A stretch of 6,049 nt of DNA. Source: Methanobrevibacter sp. (GTDB lineage Archaea; Methanobacteriota; Methanobacteria; Methanobacteriales; Methanobacteriaceae). The position numbers and the translations under genes are program-made. The notes below the pieces were generated by a model. That model was given only the letters and a program-made list of their open reading frames with translations. It was not told the origin of the DNA and ran no database searches. The stretch is from assembly GCA_009776495.1 (NCBI GenBank), contig WRNS01000059.1, positions 1 through 6,049 of the forward strand. The letters run 5' to 3'. Position 1 is the first letter of the stretch, and each line of letters starts with the position of its first letter. This document shows positions 1 to 5,150 of this stretch, in pieces.

Positions 1-8
1 TTTTTTTT

Positions 9-27
9 AAAAAAAAAAAAAAAAAAA
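9..27 (-). terminator. Poly-U terminator of the exported peptidase-like gene
   Basis: A run of 19 consecutive A on the plus strand reads as 19 U in the minus-strand transcript, starting about 74 bases after the stop codon at 101-103. Long U tracts are the usual intrinsic termination signal in archaea and need no GC-rich hairpin. A weak AT-only stem is possible just before it, with arms at 38-45 and 63-70. The adjoining T8 at 1-8 could serve a plus-strand gene beyond the left edge, but that gene is not visible. Confidence 0.6.
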
Positions 28-46
28 TATAAATAAAATTCTTAAA

Positions 47-96
47 ATTCTAAAATTAAACATTAAGAATAATTCTAAAATTAAACGTTAAGAATA
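47..96. repeat. 25-bp tandem repeat, two copies
   Basis: Bases 47-71 and 72-96 are the same 25-bp unit in direct tandem, differing at one base (A at 62, G at 87). Each unit contains TTAAGAAT, which is complementary to ATTCTTAA at 38-45, so either copy can pair with that upstream arm. The repeat lies in the 3' region of the minus-strand gene. It may be simple slippage in AT-rich DNA or part of the termination or RNA-stability region. Confidence 0.7.
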
Positions 97-100
97 ATTG

Positions 101-1108
101 TTAACTATTAAAAAAATTATTTAATAAATCAAAAATTGAATTAAAAAAATTATTAAAGAAGTTTTCTAATGAGTTTTCTGAAGTTGAAAGTTTTATTGAA
201 TCATCATAAATCGGATCATTTCTTGGTTTTCCTGAGTTATACCAAGAATTAGCTGATTTATAATCATATTCACTACATTCACTTGCTGGAGGTAAGACAT
301 AAGAATCTAGATTCCCTATAAATAAACTACCTCCATTTTGACTAGTGTAAAACATCATATTATTATAATCTTTAAAATAACTTGTATCGAATTTATCCTC
401 AGGATTAACTAAATTGTTAGCTTCACTAAAAGTTAAAGATTTTTCACCACCATTAGCTAACTCTTGACCTAAAACCCCATCAAAGAATCCACCATCATAA
501 ACTTGATAAAAACCAGTAGAGTAAACATTTGCTCCAGAATTCACATAGGGGATATTAAATTTATAAATTGTTTCATCAGGATTAGCTACAAATGTATTTT
601 CAACCCATCCAGTAGCAAAACAAGTATGTATGAATATAACTGAAGCACCTTTTTTAAATGGAGGCATAAAATCACCATTATAATTAAATCCCCATAAATT
701 CAATCCTTCAGATAAAATATTTTTATTTGTCCAAATACCAACATTATCTGATGTAGGAATAGCATAAGGAGCTTTAGAGATTCCACCATCATTTTTGTAA
801 TAGGATAAATCACTTCCATGTCCCACATAAATTATTGCATCTGCACCATACATTCCTTTAATAATATTTTCCGATGTAGCATTATCGCCTAATAAAAATA
901 TAACAGGATAACCGTCTCCAATCAATTTTTGATAAATAGCTATGGTTTCTTGCCTTTCATTAGGTAAATCATTCATAGAATCTCCAATTAGAAGAATATG
1001 GGCATTTACACTAGATATGTTAAAAAAAACTATTAAAATAGAAAGAATTATGATTATAGATTTCTTAGTTATGTTTTCATCTTTTCGAAAATCTTTTTTA
1101 TTTATCAT
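101..1108 (-). CDS. Exported clan CD (caspase/gingipain-like) cysteine peptidase-like protein
   Basis: This 335-residue protein starts at ATG 1106-1108 and ends with TAA at 101-103. The N-terminus is a Lys/Arg-rich stretch (residues 1-16), a hydrophobic core (about 17-33) and a VNA site with likely cleavage after Ala36, so it is probably exported by Sec. Two hydrophobic strands each end in a possible catalytic residue: AIIYVGHG with His97, and VIFIHTC with Cys163. This order, strand-His-Gly then strand-x-Cys, is the hallmark of clan CD peptidases such as caspases and gingipains. The 66-residue spacing is compatible with that fold. The body is rich in Gly, Asn and Tyr, as expected outside the cell. 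The tail from about residue 311 repeats Phe-Phe-Asn units and looks amphipathic. A weak GTGA motif sits 4 bases before the start. No partner gene is adjacent, and the helicase gene is divergent. The fold is inferred from motifs only. It could be an inactive homologue, and its substrate is unknown. Confidence 0.6.
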   Translation of the reverse strand: MINKKDFRKDENITKKSIIIILSILIVFFNISSVNAHILLIGDSMNDLPNERQETIAIYQKLIGDGYPVIFLLGDNATSENIIKGMYGADAIIYVGHGSDLSYYKNDGGISKAPYAIPTSDNVGIWTNKNILSEGLNLWGFNYNGDFMPPFKKGASVIFIHTCFATGWVENTFVANPDETIYKFNIPYVNSGANVYSTGFYQVYDGGFFDGVLGQELANGGEKSLTFSEANNLVNPEDKFDTSYFKDYNNMMFYTSQNGGSLFIGNLDSYVLPPASECSEYDYKSANSWYNSGKPRNDPIYDDSIKLSTSENSLENFFNNFFNSIFDLLNNFFNS

Positions 1109-1208
1109 TAATTCACATATGATTGAATGAATTATAAATAATTTTTGATATTTAATATTCTCACCAATTGATTATATAATAAAAATGAGGATATGGTTAT
1201 TAAGAAAA

Positions 1209-1250
1209 ATCTAAGAAGTATTTTTTAAGCTCCTCACAGTAATCTTAGAT
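1209..1250. repeat. 8-bp inverted repeat with 26-base loop
   Basis: ATCTAAGA at 1209-1216 is the exact reverse complement of TCTTAGAT at 1243-1250. Read on the minus strand, the loop contains GTGAGGAGC, a strong Shine-Dalgarno-like sequence with no start codon at a workable distance. It lies just downstream of the minus-strand TATA candidate at 1261-1270, so it would fall at or near the 5' end of that transcript. It could be an operator or a leader hairpin, or coincidence in AT-rich DNA. Confidence 0.4.
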
Positions 1251-1260
1251 ATATAATAAG

Positions 1261-1270
1261 GTATATAAAT
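1261..1270 (-). promoter_or_regulatory. Candidate TATA box for the exported peptidase-like gene
   Basis: The minus strand reads ATTTATATAC, a near-perfect match to the methanogen TATA box TTTATATA. Transcription would start about 25 bases downstream, near 1240, giving a leader of about 130 bases before the ATG at 1108. A second TATA-like sequence, ATTATATAAT at 1171-1180, would give a leader of about 40 bases and is an equally possible choice. With such AT-rich DNA both calls are tentative. Confidence 0.4.
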
Positions 1271-1465
1271 ATTAAAGAAACCTAATTTTTTTCATTTAAT
1301 ATACTTAATTATTTCTGATAAAAAAAATTATAAACTCTAATTTTCAGATTAATTGTTGTTTTAATATGATTTAAATCTTATTATTTATTATTTATAAGAA
1401 AAGTATTTATTTAACAATAAATATAATTTAAATAATAATTAATTTTGCAAAATATTGATTATTTT

Positions 1466-1474
1466 GATATAAAT
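1466..1474 (+). promoter_or_regulatory. Candidate TATA box for the mrfA-like helicase gene
   Basis: GATATAAAT is centred about 34 bases before the ATG at 1504. Archaeal initiation about 25-27 bases downstream of the box centre would place the transcript start near 1496, giving a leader of only a few bases. This supports the ATG at 1504 over the in-frame TTG at 1495, which would lie at or before the RNA start. Other AT-rich TATA-like sequences exist nearby, for example TTTATAA at 1391-1397. Confidence 0.35.
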
Positions 1475-1503
1475 TTTTAAAAAACTAATAAATCTTGATT
1501 CAT

Positions 1504-4470
1504 ATGGATAAATTAGCTATTGATAAGTTTAAAAATGATATTCGTTTTCGCAAAAAAATAGCTCATATTGAAACAATCCCCTCAAAAAAAGCAAGTTACA
1601 AAAAAATAGCTAATTTAGATAAATCAATCATTGAATATCTTGAAAAAAATAATATAAAATTATATGAGCATCAAACATTAGCTTACGAGAAAATTAAACG
1701 TGGGGAAAACATAATTATTACCACACCAACTGCTTCTGGAAAAACACTAGCTTTTAATTTACCTATTATGGAAAATTTGAAAAACGACTTAAAAGCTACA
1801 GCAATGTACATTTATCCAGCTAAAGCTTTATCTAATGATCAATTGAATGTTTTAAAAGATTTAGATAAAGAAATAAATATTGATATAAAACCTGCCACAT
1901 ATGATGGAGATACTGAAAAAAGTAAAAAGTATGCCATTAGGCAAAATTCAAGGATAATTCTAACAAATCCTTACCAATTACATCATATTCTATCTTGGCA
2001 TCATCAATGGGCCCGATTTTATAGAAATTTAAAATATATAGTGATTGATGAAGCTCATTATTATAAAGGAGTTTTTGGTTCAAATGTAGCTTTTTTAATC
2101 AGGAGATTGAAAAGAATAGCTAATTTTTATGGGTCTAATCCTCAATTTATTTTGTCTTCAGCCACATTAGCTAATCCAAAAGAATTAGCTACTAAACTTG
2201 TTGGTGAAAATTTTTATTTAATAGATGAAGATGGATCCCCTCATGGTGAAAAAGATTTTATATTATATAATCCATTTTATGCAGATAATGAAAAAAATAA
2301 CTTAAAAAATGATAAAAAATCTGTAAATAATGAAAAAAAAAGCTTAAAAAATAAGAAGAATCACAATAACACTCTTTCAATACATCAAGAAACCGAACAT
2401 ATCTTCTTGTACTTACTTTTAAAAAATGTCCAAACCTTATGTTTTACAGTTTCAAGAAAAATTGCCGAATTAATTGCTATGTGGGCCAAAAAAGATATGT
2501 ACGACCATAGAAGAAGACTTATTGATAAAATAACTGCTTATCGAGCAGGGTACTTATCTAAGGAAAGAAGAGAGATAGAAAATGGTTTGAAGTCACGGAA
2601 TTATTTAGGAGTGACCTGTACTAATGCATTAGAGCTTGGAATCAACATTGGTTCGTTGGATGCAGTTATAATATCAGGTTATCCTGGAACAATGATTTCT
2701 ACATGGCAACAAGCAGGAAGAGCTGGGCGAAAGAATCAAAAATCTCTCGTAGTATTAGTAGCTTTTGAAAATCAATTAGATCAATATTTCATGCGTAACC
2801 CAGATTTTTTCTTTGATAAAACCCATGAAAATGCTATAATTGACCTGAATAATAATATGATTATCTCATCACATATTTTATGTGCAGCTAATGAACTTCC
2901 AATAAGTGAGGAAGAAATTAACAATTTTTTTACAATTAATAACAAAGTAAAAAAGAGAACAGTCAGTGAAACTCATAAACTAAAAAACAGAAGAAATTTC
3001 TATGAAAATAATAAACCAAAAAACCGTCTATTACCTACTGAACAACTAAATAGAAGCATGTTAAATCTTTTAAGAATTCTAGAAAGCAAAAAAGAATTGA
3101 TAAAAAATTCTGCTGGATTATATATTTACTCAAAAAATGATCAACCATCTTTTAACCATTCTCTTGATCAATTATCCAGTGATATTTTTCAAGTAATGCA
3201 TGATAAGAAGCTACTTGAAATAATGGAACGATCTCAAGTTTACAGAGAAGCTCATGAAGGAGCTGTTCTAATAAACAAAGGAGAAACTTACATTGTCCAC
3301 AATATCAATCTAAAAAATCGCTATGTAAATGTATCAAAAAGAGCTGTTGATTTTCATACCATTGTTTTAAAAGATGTTGAGATTAATATTATAAAAAAAA
3401 TTAAAAAAGAAGAAATTGGAGATTTCAAGGTTAACTTTGGTGAATTAGAAGTTTCAGAAGACTTCTACAAATATAAAAAAATGCACTTTTCAAAAACCAT
3501 AGGAACTTACTTTTTAGATTTACCTCCTTTAAAATTTAAAACCAAAGGAATATGGTTTACAATACCAGAAAAAATAAAAAAATCTTTAGAAAAAGAACTT
3601 GAAGGTGAAAATATTTTCTCTGGAGGACTCCACGGAGTAGAACATGCTTTAATTGGCCTTTTTCCATTACATGTAATGTGTGATAGGTTTGATATAGGTG
3701 GACTTTCAACTAATTACCACCCAGATACACAAGAAGCTACTATATTTATCTATGATGCATATGAAGGAGGAATCGGGATTTGCGAAAAAGCTATAGAAGT
3801 TTTTAAAAACCTTGCACAATCTACAGAAAATTTAATCAAAACCTGTCAGTGTGACGATGGTTGCCCATCTTGTATATATTCACCAAAATGTGGAAACGAT
3901 AATAAACCCCTTCATAAAGATGCAACCAGACATATCCTTTCCTATATAAATGAAAAAATAGCCATAATTGAAAATGAAAAAAAAGTTGTTAGTAATGGCA
4001 ATCTGATTGATAATGATTTGAATAATGAATTTTATGAAAATAATTATATAAAAACCAAATCAACAGATAATATTCATGAAAAAAATAATTTAAAAGATGG
4101 AAAAAATAATTTAAAAGATGGAAAAAATAATTTAAAAGATGAAAATAAGATATTAAATAAAGAAAAAAATATTAAACTTGATAATTTCCAAAAAGAAAGT
4201 GAAGAAGATATTTTATTAGAAAAATTTAATGAAGCTATTGAATTTTATGAAAAAAAGAATTATAGCTATGCGAAAGATATTCTAGTCGATATAATTGAAA
4301 CCGACAAAAATTATTCAGATGCCTGGTACTTTTTAGGACTAATTTTAAACATACAAGGAGATACTTTAGGAGCTTCAAATTTTTTAATGAAAACATTGAG
4401 TATTGATCCAGGGCACGTGAATGCTAGTGTTTTACTTAAAAAAATAAAAAATAAATCATCTTCCTTTTGA
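1504..4470 (+). CDS. mrfA: MrfA/YprA-type DEAH-box DNA helicase with zinc-binding domain and C-terminal TPR extension
   Basis: This 988-residue ATP-dependent superfamily 2 helicase probably unwinds damaged DNA for a partner exonuclease. Positions are counted from ATG 1504, and TGAT lies 4 bases before it. RecA domain 1 carries LYEHQ with Gln57, Walker A TPTASGKT with Lys80, YPAKAL (104-109), DEAH (182-185) and SAT (219-221). RecA domain 2 carries TNALELGINIG (373-383) and the arginine-finger motif QQAGRAGR (402-409). The REAHEGAVL and GETYIV region near 581-598 and the cysteine cluster Cys781, 783, 787, 790 and 796 match the MrfA (DUF1998/MZB) C-terminal zinc-binding module. Known MrfA proteins are about 750 residues. 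The excess here comes from a Lys/Asn insert at 261-290 between the RecA domains, a low-complexity linker at about 825-900, and about two TPR-like helical pairs at about 902-980. The exonuclease partner is encoded downstream on the same strand. An Lhr- or Hrq1-like role is less likely given the overall domain pattern. Confidence 0.9.
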   Translation: MDKLAIDKFKNDIRFRKKIAHIETIPSKKASYKKIANLDKSIIEYLEKNNIKLYEHQTLAYEKIKRGENIIITTPTASGKTLAFNLPIMENLKNDLKATAMYIYPAKALSNDQLNVLKDLDKEINIDIKPATYDGDTEKSKKYAIRQNSRIILTNPYQLHHILSWHHQWARFYRNLKYIVIDEAHYYKGVFGSNVAFLIRRLKRIANFYGSNPQFILSSATLANPKELATKLVGENFYLIDEDGSPHGEKDFILYNPFYADNEKNNLKNDKKSVNNEKKSLKNKKNHNNTLSIHQETEHIFLYLLLKNVQTLCFTVSRKIAELIAMWAKKDMYDHRRRLIDKITAYRAGYLSKERREIENGLKSRNYLGVTCTNALELGINIGSLDAVIISGYPGTMISTWQQAGRAGRKNQKSLVVLVAFENQLDQYFMRNPDFFFDKTHENAIIDLNNNMIISSHILCAANELPISEEEINNFFTINNKVKKRTVSETHKLKNRRNFYENNKPKNRLLPTEQLNRSMLNLLRILESKKELIKNSAGLYIYSKNDQPSFNHSLDQLSSDIFQVMHDKKLLEIMERSQVYREAHEGAVLINKGETYIVHNINLKNRYVNVSKRAVDFHTIVLKDVEINIIKKIKKEEIGDFKVNFGELEVSEDFYKYKKMHFSKTIGTYFLDLPPLKFKTKGIWFTIPEKIKKSLEKELEGENIFSGGLHGVEHALIGLFPLHVMCDRFDIGGLSTNYHPDTQEATIFIYDAYEGGIGICEKAIEVFKNLAQSTENLIKTCQCDDGCPSCIYSPKCGNDNKPLHKDATRHILSYINEKIAIIENEKKVVSNGNLIDNDLNNEFYENNYIKTKSTDNIHEKNNLKDGKNNLKDGKNNLKDENKILNKEKNIKLDNFQKESEEDILLEKFNEAIEFYEKKNYSYAKDILVDIIETDKNYSDAWYFLGLILNIQGDTLGASNFLMKTLSIDPGHVNASVLLKKIKNKSSSF
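2284..2373 (+). other. Low-complexity Lys/Asn insert between the helicase RecA domains
   Basis: Residues 261-290 of the helicase are almost entirely Lys, Asn, Glu, Ser and Leu, and sit in the linker between the two RecA domains. Two units of the form NEKxxLKNxK occur with a 14-residue period (starting at 262 and 276). The motif EKNNLK also appears in the C-terminal linker at residue 859. The reading frame stays open, so this is a tolerated, probably disordered insertion. Confidence 0.6.
4081..4143 (+). repeat. Three tandem 21-bp in-frame repeats in the helicase C-terminal linker
   Basis: The 21-bp unit encoding KNNLKDG occurs at 4081-4101, 4102-4122 and 4123-4143. The first two copies are identical at the DNA level, and the third differs by one base, changing the last Gly to Glu. 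They encode residues 860-880 in the charged linker between the zinc-binding domain and the TPR-like tail. The near identity suggests recent replication slippage, so copy number may vary between strains. Confidence 0.9.
4207..4443 (+). other. TPR-like C-terminal domain of the helicase
   Basis: Helicase residues about 902-980 show a TPR-type helical pattern. The first pair has AIEFYEKKNYSYAKDIL and the second has DAWYFLGLILNIQGDTLGAS, followed by MKTLSIDPG, with the small/aromatic residues and closing Asp-Pro-Gly typical of TPRs. TPRs bind proteins. The partner could be the downstream exonuclease, but that is inference. Confidence 0.65.
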
Positions 4471-4499
4471 TTTAAGAAAAAAATTTACCTAATAAAAAT

Positions 4500-4649
4500 A
4501 TTATTAAAAAATTTTTTATTTGAGAGGATATGTATAAAAAATTTATTTAAAAAAATATCTCTAAAAAAATAATTATTTATTGATAATATGTATCAAAATT
4601 TATTTAAAAAATTATATTAAAAAATTTTTAATTTGTGATAATATGTATA
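4500..4649 (+). repeat. Three degenerate tandem copies of a translation-start region
   Basis: The core ATATGTAT occurs at 4528-4535, 4586-4593 and 4641-4648, with spacings of 58 and 55 bases. The flanks are also similar: copies one and two share ATTTATTTAAAAAA after the core, and copies one and three share ATTAAAAAATTTTT-like sequence before it. The third copy contains the ATG of the 102-residue gene. The first two each form a tiny ORF, ATG 4530 to stop 4550 (6 codons) and ATG 4588 to stop 4620 (10 codons). The pattern looks like tandem duplication of the gene's 5' end followed by decay. Confidence 0.6.
4506..4520 (+). terminator. Possible T-run terminator after the helicase gene
   Basis: An A6T6 tract followed by ATT lies about 36-50 bases after the helicase stop at 4468-4470. 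The T6 run could end transcription in an archaeon. It is short for this function in such AT-rich DNA, so read-through into the next gene is also plausible. Confidence 0.3.
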
Positions 4650-4951
4650 ATGAGAATGTGCATAATGATTTAGCAGGAAAAGAAATCATTGAATCAATGA
4701 ATAATCTTTTAAAAAACGATGAAATTCTTCATGAAACGGATGAAAAATTGACTATTTTGAATTTAAGTGATAAAAAATCCTATTTAGGAAGTATAAAGGT
4801 ATATGATGAGAAAAAAATCCCAAAATTTGAGAAAGATTTAAGAAAATTGCTTAACAGATTTGAGAACAAATCACTTAGATTTCAAAATGTAGTTTCTTGC
4901 TGCCAAGCTCCTTATACTAACATTAGCTTTAAAATAGATATTTTTAAATAA
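4643..4951 (+). CDS. Hypothetical 102-residue protein between mrfA and mrfB
   Basis: I do not recognise this family. The protein is 102 residues, ATG 4643 to TAA 4949-4951. I chose this start because GTGAT lies just before it and because the longer frame from TTG 4580 adds a Lys/Ile-rich segment translated from repeat DNA. It has no signal peptide or membrane segment and is probably cytoplasmic. Residues 1-35 look helical and acidic. Residues 36-57 may form strands (LTILNL, YLGSIKVYD). Residues 58-80 form a basic amphipathic helix. The end holds adjacent cysteines Cys86-Cys87 in VVSCCQAP and a final strand. Four cysteines are not present, so a zinc knuckle is unlikely unless it dimerises. It lies 172 bases after the helicase gene and 199 bases before the exonuclease gene, all on one strand. 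A repair accessory role is possible from position only. Confidence 0.7.
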   Translation: MYNENVHNDLAGKEIIESMNNLLKNDEILHETDEKLTILNLSDKKSYLGSIKVYDEKKIPKFEKDLRKLLNRFENKSLRFQNVVSCCQAPYTNISFKIDIFK

Positions 4952-4957
4952 AATGAG

Positions 4958-4971
4958 TTTTTTATTAATTT
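4958..4971 (+). terminator. Possible T-rich terminator after the 102-residue gene
   Basis: T6 at 4958-4963, followed by a second T4 cluster at 4969-4972, lies 7 bases after the stop codon. Clustered T tracts are typical archaeal terminators. If used, it separates this gene from the exonuclease gene, which then needs its own promoter in the 199-bp spacer. Confidence 0.4.
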
Positions 4972-5000
4972 TAATGATATAAATTTTAATTTTTGAGAAA

Positions 5001-5074
5001 TAAATCACCATCCTTGATAAATAAAAAAATAACTTTATAAACTAAATCACCATCCTTGATAAATAAAAAAATAA
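5001..5074. repeat. Two identical 32-bp direct repeats separated by 10 bp
   Basis: Bases 5001-5032 and 5043-5074 are identical over 32 bp, and the 10-bp spacers after each copy are also related (CTTTATAAAC and TTCTTTAAAC), giving a 42-bp period. Each copy carries AATCACCATCCTTGAT, which has short inverted ends ATCA/TGAT and is G/C-richer than its surroundings. The repeats lie 77 bp or more before the exonuclease start and flank a TATA-like sequence, so they may be operator sites. Confidence 0.85.
5034..5041 (+). promoter_or_regulatory. Candidate TATA box for the mrfB-like gene
   Basis: TTTATAAA sits in the 10-bp gap between the two 32-bp repeats. Initiation about 25 bases downstream would begin near 5064, inside the second repeat, with a leader of about 87 bases. 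The sequence is palindromic, so direction is uncertain. An alternative is ATTATAAAAT at 5085-5094, which would give a leader of about 35 bases. Confidence 0.35.
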
Positions 5075-5089
5075 TTCTTTAAACATTAT

Positions 5090-5137
5090 AAAATTTTGTT
5101 AAATAATTTTTCTAAACCTAATAAAAATTTTGTTAAA
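5090..5137. repeat. 14-bp direct repeat upstream of the mrfB-like gene
   Basis: AAAATTTTGTTAAA occurs exactly at 5090-5103 and 5124-5137, a 34-bp period, just before the exonuclease start. Given the base composition this is only weakly significant. It could be a second regulatory repeat or another trace of slippage. Confidence 0.5.
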
Positions 5138-5150
5138 ATATGTTGATATA

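Larger units (their letters stand above)
1109..1503. other. Divergent intergenic region between the peptidase-like gene and the helicase gene
   Basis: This spacer of about 395 bp lies between two divergent start codons. It contains TATA-like sequences at 1171-1180, 1261-1270 and 1466-1474, an 8-bp inverted repeat at 1209-1250, and otherwise AT-rich sequence. I found no convincing ORF. The longest candidates are under a dozen codons, apart from a shadow ORF overlapping the start of the minus-strand gene. No tRNA-like or box C/D-like structure was recognised, though a small RNA cannot be excluded. Confidence 0.6.

Noticed and set aside
1..27. T8A19 tract as an insertion-sequence or transposon end
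   Set aside because: There is no transposase, inverted repeat or target duplication. A termination tract explains it better.
942..1130. 62-codon plus-strand ORF
   Set aside because: It is antisense to the signal-peptide region of the minus-strand gene, shows no domain, and its codons are the complement of a convincing coding frame.
1185..1214. Nine-codon ORF beginning ATG AGG in the divergent spacer
   Set aside because: It is too short, has no ribosome-binding site and no coding signal beyond chance.
1213..1239. Leader peptide starting at GTG on the minus strand
   Set aside because: The GTG is part of the SD-like sequence itself, nothing SD-like precedes it, and the frame closes after eight codons.
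1495..1503. TTG start for the helicase, three codons earlier
   Set aside because: ATG 1504 follows a TGAT motif at a spacing like that of the other genes, and the TTG would overlap that motif.
4580..4642. Longer 123-residue form of the small protein starting at TTG
   Set aside because: The added 21 residues come from the repeated AT-rich spacer, and ATG 4643 has the better ribosome-binding context.
5001..5074. CRISPR array remnant
   Set aside because: There are only two repeats with a 10-bp spacer, far shorter than a CRISPR spacer, and the region after the second copy resembles the spacer, so this is a 42-bp tandem repeat.
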